The notes beneath the pieces were generated by a model. The model did no database searches, was not told where the DNA came from, and was given only the letters and a program-made list of their open reading frames with translations. 39,017 bases of DNA, from positions 1-39,017 of the forward strand of contig JALHRB010000035.1 of NCBI GenBank assembly GCA_022841665.1, written 5' to 3'. A program made the translations under genes and the position numbers. This stretch comes from Pseudolabrys sp. Its GTDB lineage: Bacteria > Pseudomonadota > Alphaproteobacteria > Rhizobiales > Xanthobacteraceae. This document shows, one piece after another, positions 17,718 through 27,586 of the stretch (the first letter of the stretch is position 1; each line of letters begins with the position of its first letter).

Positions 17718-18562
17718 CGCGCTGCCTCGATGGCTGCGGCCACCCGCAGCGCCTGCACCGTTTCCTTCACGTCGTGGACGCGCACGATTGCCGCGCCCTT
17801 CTCGACCGCCAGCAGGTGGCTGGCGATGGAGCCGCCGATGCGCTCGTCCGGCTGGGAAGGGATCACCGAATTGATGAAGCGCTTGCGCGAGGCGCCGACC
17901 AGCAGCGGCAGCCCGAAGCGCTTGAACGATTCGAGCCGCGCCAGACACACGATGCTCTGCTCCGGCGTCTTGCCAAAGCCGATACCGGGGTCGAGCACGA
18001 TCATCCCGCGTTTGATGCCGGCGCGTTCCGCGATCTCCAGCGAGCGCGCGAAGAAGGCATTGACGTCGGCAACGATGTCGATCGACGGGTCGGCGGCTTC
18101 GCGGTTATGCATGACGATCACCGGCACGCCGCGCGCGGCGACGAGCGGCGCCATGGCCGCGTCGTGCTGCAGGCCCCACACATCGTTGACGATAGCCGCG
18201 CCCTGGTCGAGCGCCCAGGCGGCGATCTCCGCCTTGATGGTATCGATCGAGATCGGCAGGCCGAGTTTGACGGCCGCCGGCAGCACCGGCGCGAGCCGGG
18301 CTTTCTCGTCGGCCGCCGATACCGGCTTGGCGCCGCCGTAGGGGCGCGTGGATTCCGCGCCAATGTCGAGGATATCGGCGCCCTGTTCGGCCATGGCGCG
18401 GGCATGGGCGATTGCCGTGGCCGGGTCGATGAACTGGCCGCCGTCCGAGAAGGAATCCGGCGTCACGTTGAGGATGCCCATGACGAGCGGGCGTCCTGCC
18501 TTCAGCAACGCCGCCAGCGCAGCCGGCGCGGGTGTCTGGGCGATGGTGCGGGCGATCCCCAT
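17714..18562 (-). CDS. folP: Dihydropteroate synthase
   Basis: A 282-residue TIM-barrel enzyme joining hydroxymethyl-dihydropterin pyrophosphate to p-aminobenzoate; it is the sulfonamide target. Motifs in order: GILNVTPDSFSDGG, DIGAESTRPYG, LDPGIGFGKT, LLVGASRKRFI and RVHDVKE. ATG at 18562 (MGIARTIAQ) is chosen because the frame upstream is unconserved. It heads the folP-folB-folK operon, whose same-strand run continues into mutA. Confidence 0.96.
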   Translation of the reverse strand: MGIARTIAQTPAPAALAALLKAGRPLVMGILNVTPDSFSDGGQFIDPATAIAHARAMAEQGADILDIGAESTRPYGGAKPVSAADEKARLAPVLPAAVKLGLPISIDTIKAEIAAWALDQGAAIVNDVWGLQHDAAMAPLVAARGVPVIVMHNREAADPSIDIVADVNAFFARSLEIAERAGIKRGMIVLDPGIGFGKTPEQSIVCLARLESFKRFGLPLLVGASRKRFINSVIPSQPDERIGGSIASHLLAVEKGAAIVRVHDVKETVQALRVAAAIEAAR

Positions 18563-18624
18563 GGCGGTCGCTTTGCGCGGTCGGGAGGGGGCTGTCAAGC
18601 AGGCGGAGGTGCCGCCCGGGGCTT

Positions 18625-19032
18625 TCAATATTTGATCTTTAGCGGCAGGCTCTTGGCGTTCTCGATCCAGCGCTTCACCATCTGCTCCGACGGCAACAGC
18701 CGCACCAGCTTTCGCTTCTTGTTGGCGTCGGCCATCGCCTTGGCCAGGTTGGCCGGGTTACGGTACTTGAGTTCCTTGACGGTGAAGACGCCGGCCGCGC
18801 CCAGAAGGTCGGCATATTCGCGGCTCACTCCCTTCACCCGCATGCGGTCGGCGAAATTGGCCCAGCACAGCAGCGTCTTGCAATCGATGCCGGTCTTTTC
18901 GGAAAGCTGCTTGCGCTGGCTGGCGGTACGGGCGGACTCCAGCAGCCGCTCGGTCGAGCGGATCCCCACCGATTTGAGGGTTGCGGCTGTATCGCCGTCG
19001 ATCTCCCCGATATCGGTGATGGGATAAGACAT
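18625..19032 (-). CDS. DUF4332 domain protein (helix-hairpin-helix type)
   Basis: A 135-residue soluble protein with two helix-hairpin-helix-like repeats: IGEIDGDTAATLKSVGIRST near the start and MRVKGVSREYADLLGAAGV in the middle, each followed by helices. This matches DUF4332, a family related to DNA-binding HhH domains but without a known role. GAGGAGG lies about five bases upstream of ATG 19032, a strong ribosome-binding site. It is on the same strand as folP, 62 bases upstream of it, and may be cotranscribed with it. Confidence 0.85.
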   Translation of the reverse strand: MSYPITDIGEIDGDTAATLKSVGIRSTERLLESARTASQRKQLSEKTGIDCKTLLCWANFADRMRVKGVSREYADLLGAAGVFTVKELKYRNPANLAKAMADANKKRKLVRLLPSEQMVKRWIENAKSLPLKIKY

Positions 19033-19079
19033 ACGCGCCTCCTCGTCCGCACTTTAAGTCGTGCGGCGAGCGAAATGGT

Positions 19080-19445
19080 TCAAACAAATTGGCTCAGGCC
19101 GGGGATCGAGCCGACAATCTCGCCGACCAGGTCGTCGCCGACCTTTTCGCGGGCGTAGGCAATGATCTCGCGGGTGACGCCTTGCACCTGGCCCATGCTC
19201 AGGCCGGCGCCCATCATCTTGGTGCCGGCACCCATGATACCGCCCATGGCGAACATGCTGGCGCCGCCGAGGCTTTCCTGCTGCTGCAGGAGCTGTTCCG
19301 CGCCCGGCAGGCGGTCGATGAGGGCCTGCACCTTGTCGGGCGGGCCGTCCTTGCGCAGGAACTCCAAAATGATGCCGATGGCCTTTTCCGCAGCGCCTTT
19401 GTCGATACCGACATTGGCGACGAGGCGTGCAATCAATTCATCCAT
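19080..19445 (-). CDS. DUF2267-like small protein
   Basis: A 121-residue protein: helical N-terminal half (MDELIARLVANVGIDKGAAEKAIGIILEFLRKD region), a Gly/Met-rich middle (GGASMFAMGGIMGAGTKMMG) and a helical end. The layout resembles DUF2267/DUF2780-type proteins of unknown function. ATG at 19445 is preceded by GAGGGG. It sits 47 bases upstream of the DUF4332 gene on the same strand. The Gly/Met middle could be membrane-active or flexible; I cannot say which. Confidence 0.75.
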   Translation of the reverse strand: MDELIARLVANVGIDKGAAEKAIGIILEFLRKDGPPDKVQALIDRLPGAEQLLQQQESLGGASMFAMGGIMGAGTKMMGAGLSMGQVQGVTREIIAYAREKVGDDLVGEIVGSIPGLSQFV

Positions 19446-19890
19446 GGTCCCCTCGCTCCCGCACTGACGGCAGGTTGAAACGATATTGAACGCCGCGACC
19501 GGGGAAGACAAGCGGATGCCTGTCATATTCTTCGTGTGGCATGTCAGGTTTTCATTCATCGGCGCGGGCGCCTCTCAGGTCAAGTAGCAACCCTGCCGAA
19601 AATGCGGCACGCGCGGCGCGCGGGATCGCGTCGGGTGCGGCAGCTTTCGTCACGATGCGAACCTTGTGCGGTCGTGGGCAGGTCGCTCTTACAATGTCGC
19701 GGGCCACGTTCTCTATTGCGGTCGCCTAAGCAGGCGCAATGGTCATGGCACGAGGACCGCTGCCTATGCCTAAGTAATCCTGAAAGAAAACAAGAAAATC
19801 GCCGCCCGCTCGCGGCTTCGGGCCGCCGCTTTCCAGGGCGGCTTCGCATTGCTAGTTTGGACACCCGCCCGGCGACGATTTGGAGAGAGC
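19446..19890. other. Intergenic region between divergent genes
   Basis: This 445-base stretch lies between the minus-strand DUF2267-like gene and the plus-strand dipeptidase and should hold both promoters. I see no convincing gene in it. One short hairpin, GCGGC-TTCGG-GCCGC, is at 19812-19826, and GGAGAG just before 19891 is the dipeptidase ribosome-binding site. Confidence 0.6.
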
Positions 19891-21276
19891 ATGAGCACAC
19901 TTGACGCGGTTTTGAGCCGCATCGATCAGGATATCGAAGCAAGCGTGGAGCGGCTGTTCGCCCTCCTGCGCATCGCCTCGATCTCGACCGACCCGGCCTA
20001 CAAGGCGCAATGCCGCGCCGCCGCCGAGCACGTCGCCGCCGACCTGAAATCGATCGGATTTACCGCCGACGTCCGCCCGACCGAAGGCCATCCGGTCGTG
20101 GTCGGCAAGTCCAACGGCGCCTGCGGGCCGCACGTGCTGTTCTACGGCCATTACGACGTCCAGCCGGTCGACCCGCTCGAGCTGTGGAAGACGCCGCCCT
20201 TCGAGCCGCGCATCGAGACGCTGCCGGACGGCCGCAAGATCATCGTGGCGCGCGGGGCCTGCGACGACAAAGGCCAGGCCATGACCTTCATCGAGGCCTG
20301 CCGCGCCTACAAAGCCGTCACCGGCAAGCTGCCGCTGCCGATCACCATGATGATCGAGGGCGAGGAGGAGTGCGGCTCGCAACATTTGTTCAAATTCGTC
20401 CGCGACAACGCCGACGAGTTCAAGCTCGACCTCGCGCTCGTGTGCGACACGGCGATGTGGGACCAGAAGACGCCGGCGGTCACCACCTCCTTGCGCGGCC
20501 TGGTTTACGAGGACGTCAAGATCACCTGTGCCGATCGCGACCTGCACTCCGGCGTGTTCGGCGGTGCGGCGCAAAACCCGCTGCGGCTGCTGTCGAAAAT
20601 CCTCGGCGCCCTATGGGACGATGACGGCCGTGTCACCATCCCGGGCTTCTACGATGGGGTGCGCGACCTGCCGGCCGACATCAAGGCGGACCTGGCCGCG
20701 CTCGACCTCACGCCGGAGAAGTTCCTCGGCCCCATCGGCTTGAAAGAATCGTCCGGTGAGAAGGGCCGGCTGCTGATCGAGCAGATCACCACCCGGCCGA
20801 CCGCCGAGATCAACGGCATGATCGGCGGCTATACCGGCGACGGCGCCAAGACGGTCATTCCGGGCGAAGCCAAGGCGAAAGTCTCCTTCCGCCTGGTCGG
20901 CGCGCAGGACCCGCAGAAGATCCGCGACGCCTTCCGCGCTTTCGTGCGCGCGCGCCTGCCGGCCGACTGCAAGGTCGAGTTCGGCAATTTTGGCCTGGCG
21001 CCCGCGCTGCAGCTTTCCTTCGACAACCCGGCGCTCAACAAGGCGCGCGCCGTGCTCGGCGAGGAGTGGGGCAAGAAAGCGGTGGCGGTCGGCGCCGGCG
21101 GCTCAATTCCGATCGTCGCCGACTTCAAGAGCGTGCTCGGGATGGACTCGCTGCTGGTCGGCTTCGCGCTCGACGACGACCGCGTGCATTCGCCGAACGA
21201 GAAATTCGACCTCACCTGCTACCACAAGGGCATCAGGAGCTGGGCGCGCGTCCTCGACGCGCTGGCCCAGGGCTGA
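19891..21276 (+). CDS. M20 family metallo-dipeptidase
   Basis: A 461-residue cytoplasmic zinc peptidase of the M20 (ArgE/DapE/CPG2) family. Metal and catalytic residues are visible: YGHYDVQP (His and Asp), ARGACDDKGQ (bridging Asp), MIEGEEECGS (catalytic and ligand Glu), LVCDTAMW (Asp) and RVHSPNEKF (last His). The dimerisation lid lies in the middle with CADRDLHSGVFGG. ATG at 19891 has GGAGAG close upstream. It is a single gene followed by a repeat element. The substrate is probably a dipeptide or N-acyl amino acid, not further defined. Confidence 0.93.
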   Translation: MSTLDAVLSRIDQDIEASVERLFALLRIASISTDPAYKAQCRAAAEHVAADLKSIGFTADVRPTEGHPVVVGKSNGACGPHVLFYGHYDVQPVDPLELWKTPPFEPRIETLPDGRKIIVARGACDDKGQAMTFIEACRAYKAVTGKLPLPITMMIEGEEECGSQHLFKFVRDNADEFKLDLALVCDTAMWDQKTPAVTTSLRGLVYEDVKITCADRDLHSGVFGGAAQNPLRLLSKILGALWDDDGRVTIPGFYDGVRDLPADIKADLAALDLTPEKFLGPIGLKESSGEKGRLLIEQITTRPTAEINGMIGGYTGDGAKTVIPGEAKAKVSFRLVGAQDPQKIRDAFRAFVRARLPADCKVEFGNFGLAPALQLSFDNPALNKARAVLGEEWGKKAVAVGAGGSIPIVADFKSVLGMDSLLVGFALDDDRVHSPNEKFDLTCYHKGIRSWARVLDALAQG

Positions 21277-21281
21277 CGGCG

Positions 21282-21419
21282 GTCATTCCGGGACGGCCCC
21301 ATCAGCGCGTTTACGCGCGTCTTCGACGCGCTTTGGGGCCGGACCCGGAATCCATAGGCCGTAGCGCTGCGGCGTATGGATTCCGGGTTCACGCGCTGTC
21401 GCGCGTGCCCCGGAATGAC
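21282..21419. repeat. Intergenic inverted repeat, GTCATTCCGG family, copy 2
   Basis: Ends GTCATTCCGGG and CCCCGGAATGAC face each other, with inner arms CCCGGAATCCATA and TATGGATTCCGGG as in the copy at 10202-10307. The spacers differ between copies, so the arms are the conserved part. It follows the dipeptidase stop and precedes the DUF6481 gene end, where it could serve as a two-way terminator. Confidence 0.82.
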
Positions 21420-21437
21420 GCGTTCATAGTGCTGAGA

Positions 21438-21830
21438 TCAGTAGCCGCGGCGGCGGACCTTCTTGGCCGCCTTGCGCGCGGCATAGCGCGCGTCGCGGGC
21501 CGCCTTCTGCTCGGCCAGCAGGCGGGCTTCCGCCTCGGCCTTTTCGGCCGCGATCAAGGCCTCGAGTTCTTCCTGTTCGCGTTTCGCCTTGGCGGCAAGT
21601 TCGGCCTGACGGGCGGCCTCGGCGGCGCGCTCGGCTTCGCGGACGCGCCGGGCGGCTTCGCGCTCGGCCATGCGCTGCTCACGGGCCGCGTTGATGGCCG
21701 CGCGGGCGGCTTCGCGCTCGGCGCGGGTAGGGTCGTCGGCGGCGGCTTTGAAGCGTTCGAGGAGGGCTTTCTTGGCGGCGGCGGCACTTTCCCGACGCTT
21801 TTGCAGGTCGGGGGTAGAAAAACTGCTCAT
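21438..21830 (-). CDS. DUF6481 family coiled-coil protein
   Basis: A 130-residue, highly charged Ala/Glu/Arg-rich protein that should be almost fully helical. The start (FSTPDLQKRRESAAAAKKAL and LLERFKA) is the recognisable DUF6481 head; the rest is one long coiled coil ending in the basic KKVRRRGY. Function is unknown. ATG at 21830 is preferred to a more distal one at 21857 because the family head begins there and GGAGAT lies just upstream. Confidence 0.8.
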   Translation of the reverse strand: MSSFSTPDLQKRRESAAAAKKALLERFKAAADDPTRAEREAARAAINAAREQRMAEREAARRVREAERAAEAARQAELAAKAKREQEELEALIAAEKAEAEARLLAEQKAARDARYAARKAAKKVRRRGY

Positions 21831-21930
21831 TCGATCTCCGATGAATCGGGCCAACATGGCCCGGCGAGGGTTTAGCTAATCATTCGGAGGCTGCAAAGCC
21901 ATCCGCGACTAAAAGTATTCTTGGGGGGTG

Positions 21931-22688
21931 CTACTTCTTCAGCTTGTAGCCGGTGCGGAACATCCACCAGATCACGGCGAGGCAGATGGCGAGAAACAGC
22001 AGCGTCATGGCGATGCTGACGCCGTGGCTCACGTCGGCGACCTCGAAGAAGCTCCAGCGGAAGCCGCTCACCAGGTAGACCACCGGATTGAACAGCGCGA
22101 TGGTCTGCCAGACCGGGGGCAGCACGTTGATCGAGTAGAAGGTGCCGCCCAGGAAGGTGAGCGGCATGATGACCAGCAGCGGCACGATCTGCAGCCGCTC
22201 GAAGCCCTCCGCCCAGATGCCGATGATGAAGCCGAGCAGGCTGAAGGTGAACGAGGTCAGCACCAGGTAGGCGACCATCCAGAACGGATGCTCGATGCGC
22301 AGCGGCACGAACAGCCAGGACGTCGCCAGGATGATGACGCCGAGAATGATCGACTTGGTCGCCGCCGCGCCGACATAACCGAGCACGATCTCGAAGGCCG
22401 AGACCGGCGCCGACAGGATTTCGTAGATGGTGCCGGTGAAACGCGGGAAATAGATGCCGAACGAGGCGTTCATGGTGCTCTGCGTCAGCAGCGTCAGCAT
22501 GATCAGCCCGGGAACGATGAAGGCGCCGTAGGTCACGCCTTCGATCTCGGTGATGCGCGAGCCGATGGCCGCGCCGAACACCACGAAATAGAGCGAGGTG
22601 GAGAGCACCGGCGAGACGATGCTCTGCCAGATGGTGCGCCCGGTGCGCGCCATCTCGAAATAGTAGATCGCCTTGATTGCGCGCCAGT

Positions 22689-22692
<4 letters not shown>
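21931..22692 (-). CDS. ABC-2 type transporter permease (YadH-like)
   Basis: A 253-residue inner-membrane protein with six hydrophobic helices and the ABC-2 signature region [19 protein letters not shown]. Size and layout match E. coli YadH (256 residues). It is the second gene of a two-gene exporter, overlapping the ATPase gene by ATGA at 22689-22692. The substrate is unknown; relatives export drugs, polysaccharides or lipo-oligosaccharides. Confidence 0.92.
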
Positions 22693-23615
<923 letters not shown>

Positions 23616-23707
23616 GAATGAATCGGGAAAGGGTGGCGGGGCAGCCGCGTGCGCGATATATGCCGCTACCGTCGGCGGCGCCAGCCCCTACGAAAAAATG
23701 GCCGCAA

Positions 23708-24367
23708 CTAAGGCAAATCGGCCAAGGCGCCGAGATCGCTCAGCGTCCGCACCGGCGGGAAATCGAGGTATTCGTCCGGCAACTTGGCGCGGTTGACCCA
23801 CATGCCGCGGAAGCCCACCGACACCGCGGCCATCACGTCCCAGCGGTTCGACGACACGAAAGCGACGTCGTGCGGTGCGCATTTGAAGTGGTCGGTGACC
23901 AGGGCATAGACCTCCGGCCGCGGCTTGAACATCCTCAGCACGTCGACGGACAAGAGGGCGTCGAGGTCGCCGCCGATGCCGGCATTGTCGACGGCGCCCT
24001 TGAGCATGTTCGGCGAGCCGTTCGACAGGATGCCGGTCTTGTGTCCCTTGGCCTTGAGGTCGCGCAAGCAGGTCCGCGCATCGGGGAAGGCGTCGAGCTT
24101 GAAATAACACTCCAGCAGCTTTGGCTTGAGCGCCTTCGGCACCGACGGCACCATGGCCAGCGCGTAGTCCAGCGCGCGCTCGGTCAGCGTCCAGAATTCC
24201 GTATAGTGGCCGGCCAAGGTCAGCGTCCAGCTATATTCGAGCTGTTTTGTCCGCCACAGCGCCGACATGCGGTCGGCGTCGGGGCCGGCGTCGTCCCGGA
24301 AGCGCGCGATCGCGGCGTGCACGTCGAACAAGGTGCCATAGGCATCGAAGACGAAGATCGACGGCAT
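23708..24367 (-). CDS. Haloacid dehalogenase, type II
   Basis: A 219-residue HAD-superfamily hydrolase. Motif I is FDAYGTLFD with Asp8 as nucleophile; ILSNGSPNML is motif II; FKPRPEVY holds the lysine; and FVSSNRWDVMAA is motif III in the type II form seen in L-2-haloacid dehalogenases. It would hydrolyse 2-haloalkanoates or similar substrates. ATG at 24367 is used because the HAD strand begins directly after it. It is divergent from the aminotransferase gene with a tandem repeat between them. Confidence 0.91.
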   Translation of the reverse strand: MPSIFVFDAYGTLFDVHAAIARFRDDAGPDADRMSALWRTKQLEYSWTLTLAGHYTEFWTLTERALDYALAMVPSVPKALKPKLLECYFKLDAFPDARTCLRDLKAKGHKTGILSNGSPNMLKGAVDNAGIGGDLDALLSVDVLRMFKPRPEVYALVTDHFKCAPHDVAFVSSNRWDVMAAVSVGFRGMWVNRAKLPDEYLDFPPVRTLSDLGALADLP

Positions 24368-24427
24368 GAAATCCTCCCGGCGCGGTGCTAGGCTGCAACG
24401 CAAAGAGGGCTGGTCATTGAAGCCCTG

Positions 24428-24453
24428 CAAGACTAGTCAACAAGACTAGACAA
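24428..24453. promoter_or_regulatory. Tandem 13-bp direct repeat between divergent genes
   Basis: CAAGACTAGTCAA is followed without a gap by CAAGACTAGACAA, 12 of 13 bases identical. It ends 22 bases before the aminotransferase ATG and 60 bases from the dehalogenase start. On the minus strand it contains TTGACT and TTGTCT, -35-like hexamers. CTAG is usually rare in proteobacteria. I read it as a candidate operator, not proven. Confidence 0.45.
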
Positions 24454-24475
24454 TAAGAGCCGGGAGCGTTTGGCA

Positions 24476-25339
24476 ATGGTGTCGGGACAAAGCTGGTCGA
24501 AAACCTGGTCTTTCTATGAAGGCGATTGGCACGAGGGCAACATTCCGATCATGGGCGTGCGCTCGCACGCCGCCTGGCTGTGCTCCTCGGTGTTCGACGG
24601 CGCGCGCACCTTCGAGGGCGTAACGCCCGACCTCGACCTGCACTGCGCGCGGGTGAACGCGTCGGCGACCACCATGCATCTCGAGCCGACGGTATCGACC
24701 GAGACCTGGGTCGGGCTGACCCGCGACGGCATCAAGCGCTTCGACAAGGACGCGGCGCTTTACGTGCGGCCGATGTACTGGGCCGAGAACAATGGCAAGC
24801 TGCTGGTCGCGCCCGATCCGGAGTCGACGCGATGGTGCCTGACGCTCTACGAAGCGCCGATGCGCCCGCCCGAGGGCTTCTCCATCACGCTGTCGCCCTA
24901 CCGCAAGCCGAGCCTCGAATGCATGCCGACCGACGCCAAGGCCGGCTGCCTCTATCCGAACAATGCACGCGCGCTCATGGAAGCGCAGGCGAGGGGCTTC
25001 GGCAATTGCATCATGCTCGACCTGATGGGCAACGTGTCGGAGCTCGCCACCGCCAACATTTTCATCGGCAAGGACGGCGTGGTGCTGACGCCGGTGCCGA
25101 ATGGCTCGTTCCTCAACGGCATCACGCGCCAGCGCGTGATCAAGCTGCTGCGCGAGGCCGGCGTCACCGTGATCGAGACCACGCTGAGCTACAGCGATCT
25201 GGAGAACGCCGATGAAATCTTCTCCTCCGGCAATTATTCCAAGGTGATGCCGGTCAACCGCATCGACGTGCGCTCGCTGCAGCCCGGCCCGCTCTACCGC
25301 AAGGCGCGCGAGCTCTATTGGGCCTTCGCGCACGGCTGA
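24476..25339 (+). CDS. Branched-chain amino acid aminotransferase (class IV)
   Basis: A 287-residue PLP enzyme of fold type IV that transfers amino groups between branched-chain amino acids and 2-oxoglutarate. It has SSVFDGARTFEG, the RPMYW segment, DAKAGCLYPNNARAL with Lys155 as the PLP lysine (E. coli IlvE Lys159/160), GNVSELATANIF and NGITRQRVI for phosphate binding. Length is somewhat below IlvE (309). ATG at 24476 is preferred to TTG 24470, with CGGGAG about eight bases upstream. A D-amino acid or R-amine transaminase activity cannot be excluded from sequence alone. Confidence 0.9.
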   Translation: MVSGQSWSKTWSFYEGDWHEGNIPIMGVRSHAAWLCSSVFDGARTFEGVTPDLDLHCARVNASATTMHLEPTVSTETWVGLTRDGIKRFDKDAALYVRPMYWAENNGKLLVAPDPESTRWCLTLYEAPMRPPEGFSITLSPYRKPSLECMPTDAKAGCLYPNNARALMEAQARGFGNCIMLDLMGNVSELATANIFIGKDGVVLTPVPNGSFLNGITRQRVIKLLREAGVTVIETTLSYSDLENADEIFSSGNYSKVMPVNRIDVRSLQPGPLYRKARELYWAFAHG

Positions 25340-25349
25340 ACGCGTTAGC

Positions 25350-26963
25350 TCAAGGCGCGCGGTAGACCAGCAGATCGGTGATCTCGCGGCCGCGGATGTC
25401 GTAGACGCGGGCGAACACCACGTCCTCTCGCTGGATCTCGGCCATTAGCGGCGCATTGAGCATGCGGCAATAGAAGGTGCCGAGCGCCATCACGAAGTCC
25501 GCGCCGCGCGGGTCCGCTGTGGTCTCGTAGTCGGGCCCGAGCGCGACTTGCGGTCCGCGCTGCGGCCCGCACACGGCCACGCGCCACTTGCGGCCCGCGG
25601 GCTTGGCCTCGCCCCGCGCCGCGACCGTTTCGCGCAAGGCCTCGCCCGCCTGTTTGAACGCGAGCCCCCAATAGTCGAGCATGAATTTGTCGTGGGCGCC
25701 GCTCACGCCGCCGACCAGTTCGTTGTAATAGACGTATTGGTAGGGGTGCAGCCGCACCATGTGGCTCACCGGCAGTGCGATGCCGGCGGCAAAGACCGCG
25801 GCCAGCGCCACCAGCACCGGCTTTCGCGCGCGCGCCCATTCGATCAGCCAAGCCGCCGCCAGGCCGCCGGCAACGGCGAACGGCGGCAACAGAAACACGA
25901 AATGCCGCAGGCCGTTATAGAGCGCCGGGCGGGAAATCAACGCCACCACGATCGGCAGCAGCGCGCCCAGAGCGATAACGAACAGGGCGGCGCGCCGCTT
26001 CGGGGAGGTGTCGCGCCGCAGGATCGCGACCGCCATGCCGACGAGGCCGCCGAGCCCGAGCGCGAACATCAGCAGCGGCAGCTTGTAGGCGAACATGCGC
26101 GGCAGATAGTCCGGCGGCATCTCCGTTACCGGAATGGCCAGGCCCTCGTATAACTCGCGCCACGGCTTTTCGAAGAAGCTGTCGAAATAGATCGCCGCGC
26201 GGACGGGATTGAGCGGCTCGACCATCGACCAGGGCCACAGCAGCGCCATGATCAGGTAGGCGATCGCCAGCGCCGGCAGCATGCGCACGGCGAAATGTAC
26301 AAACCGCTTCGCCGTTTCGCGGGCGCCGAAGGCCGGCAGGTCGGCGGCGGCGATCATCAGCAGGCCGAAGGCGACATAGGGCGCGGCCACCACGGCCAGG
26401 ATGCGCGTGCCGAAAGCGGCGCCGATGGCGACGCCGGCGAGCGCCATGCTGCGCGCGGTCGGGTTGGGATATTCGTCGAAGGCGCGCACCACCGCGAGCA
26501 GCAGAACGATCATCGCGGTGGCGAAGGGCGCGTCCTTCGCGTTGATGAACATGTGGCCGTAATAGAGCGGGCAGGCTGCGAGCAGAACCAGCGCGACCAG
26601 CCCTGCCAGCGGACCGCCGACGCGGCGACCGAGACGCCATGTCGCCAACAGGCCGATCAGCCCGACCGCGGCGCCGACCAGGCGGCGGGTTTCGAACAGG
26701 CCGAACGGCAGCACCTTGGCGGCGAGCGCCGCCACCATGTCGAAGCCGCCGCCGTATTTGTACAGATTGACGAAAGAGAGCGCGCGCGTGTCGGCAAAGC
26801 CCGAGGCGTAGAGCCGCAGCAGCAGGTCGCCGTATTCGGAATGCGTGTAGTCGTCCCAGCCGAGACCGTAATCGCGGAACGTGGCGGCGGCGATGAGCGC
26901 CATTGCCGCCAGAATCAGAATGGCCACGCGGTCGGCCAAGTTCGTCACCGGCCGCGTGGCCAT
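25350..26963 (-). CDS. Polytopic membrane glycosyltransferase, GT39/ArnT-like
   Basis: A 537-residue protein with about eleven membrane helices and a GT-C layout: the first outer loop has DYGLGWDDYTHSEYG, with the acidic pair that binds the lipid-phosphate sugar in this fold. Other loops include FINAKDAPFATA and SRPALYNGLRHFVFLLPP. The C-terminus is a soluble tail of about 120 residues. It would move a sugar from a polyprenyl donor to a lipid or protein in the periplasm. It begins 20 bases after the sodB stop and may be read through from it. The acceptor is unknown. Confidence 0.85.
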   Translation of the reverse strand: MATRPVTNLADRVAILILAAMALIAAATFRDYGLGWDDYTHSEYGDLLLRLYASGFADTRALSFVNLYKYGGGFDMVAALAAKVLPFGLFETRRLVGAAVGLIGLLATWRLGRRVGGPLAGLVALVLLAACPLYYGHMFINAKDAPFATAMIVLLLAVVRAFDEYPNPTARSMALAGVAIGAAFGTRILAVVAAPYVAFGLLMIAAADLPAFGARETAKRFVHFAVRMLPALAIAYLIMALLWPWSMVEPLNPVRAAIYFDSFFEKPWRELYEGLAIPVTEMPPDYLPRMFAYKLPLLMFALGLGGLVGMAVAILRRDTSPKRRAALFVIALGALLPIVVALISRPALYNGLRHFVFLLPPFAVAGGLAAAWLIEWARARKPVLVALAAVFAAGIALPVSHMVRLHPYQYVYYNELVGGVSGAHDKFMLDYWGLAFKQAGEALRETVAARGEAKPAGRKWRVAVCGPQRGPQVALGPDYETTADPRGADFVMALGTFYCRMLNAPLMAEIQREDVVFARVYDIRGREITDLLVYRAP

Positions 26964-26983
26964 GGTCTTGTGTCCCGGTCAGC

Positions 26984-27586
26984 CTACTTGGTCGCGGCCG
27001 CAAACATCTCGTCCACGTAGTCCCAGTTCACCAGGTGGTCGAGGAAGGCCTTGAGATAGTCGGGACGGCGGTTGCGATAGTCGATGTAGTAGGAGTGCTC
27101 CCAGACATCGCAGCCGAGGATCGGCGTCGCGCCATGGACGAGCGGGCTTTCGCCGTTCGCCGTTTTGCTGACGATCAGCTTGCCGTCCTTGACGGCGAGC
27201 CAGGCCCAGCCGGAGCCGAACTGCGTCACGCCGGCCTGGGTGAAATCTTCCTTCATTTTGGCGAGGCCGCCGAGATCCTTGTCGATCGCCGCCTGCAGCT
27301 TGCCCGGAAGCTTGTCGTCGCCGCCGTTCGGCTTCATCCACTTCCAGAAATGGGTGTGGTTGTAATGCTGGCCCGCATTGTTGAAGAGGCCGGCGTTTTT
27401 GCCGAACGAGCCCTTCACCACCTCTTCCAGCGATTTGCCTTCCAGGCCGCTGCCTTCCAAGAGCTTGTTGCCGTTGTCGACATAAGCCTTGTGGTGCTTG
27501 TCATGGTGATATTCGAGCGTCTCGCGCGACATGTAGGGCGCCAGCGCATCGTGCGAATAGGGCAGGTCGGGCAGCTTGAACGACAT
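26984..27586 (-). CDS. sodB: Superoxide dismutase, Fe/Mn family
   Basis: A 200-residue enzyme that disproportionates superoxide. Metal ligands are His27 (LEYHHDKHH), His77 (YNHTHFW), Asp160 and His164 (DVWEHSYYIDYRN). Gln73 in NNAGQHYNH sits where iron enzymes have their hydrogen-bonding Gln, so the iron form is favoured. ATG at 27586 is chosen over 27646, since the family starts SFKLPDLPYS. No signal peptide is seen, so it is cytoplasmic. The gene leads into the membrane glycosyltransferase. Confidence 0.95.
   Translation of the reverse strand: MSFKLPDLPYSHDALAPYMSRETLEYHHDKHHKAYVDNGNKLLEGSGLEGKSLEEVVKGSFGKNAGLFNNAGQHYNHTHFWKWMKPNGGDDKLPGKLQAAIDKDLGGLAKMKEDFTQAGVTQFGSGWAWLAVKDGKLIVSKTANGESPLVHGATPILGCDVWEHSYYIDYRNRRPDYLKAFLDHLVNWDYVDEMFAAATK

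Noticed and set aside
19541-19729. 62-codon frame in the dipeptidase upstream region
   Set aside because: Composition is random and there is no clear ribosome-binding site.
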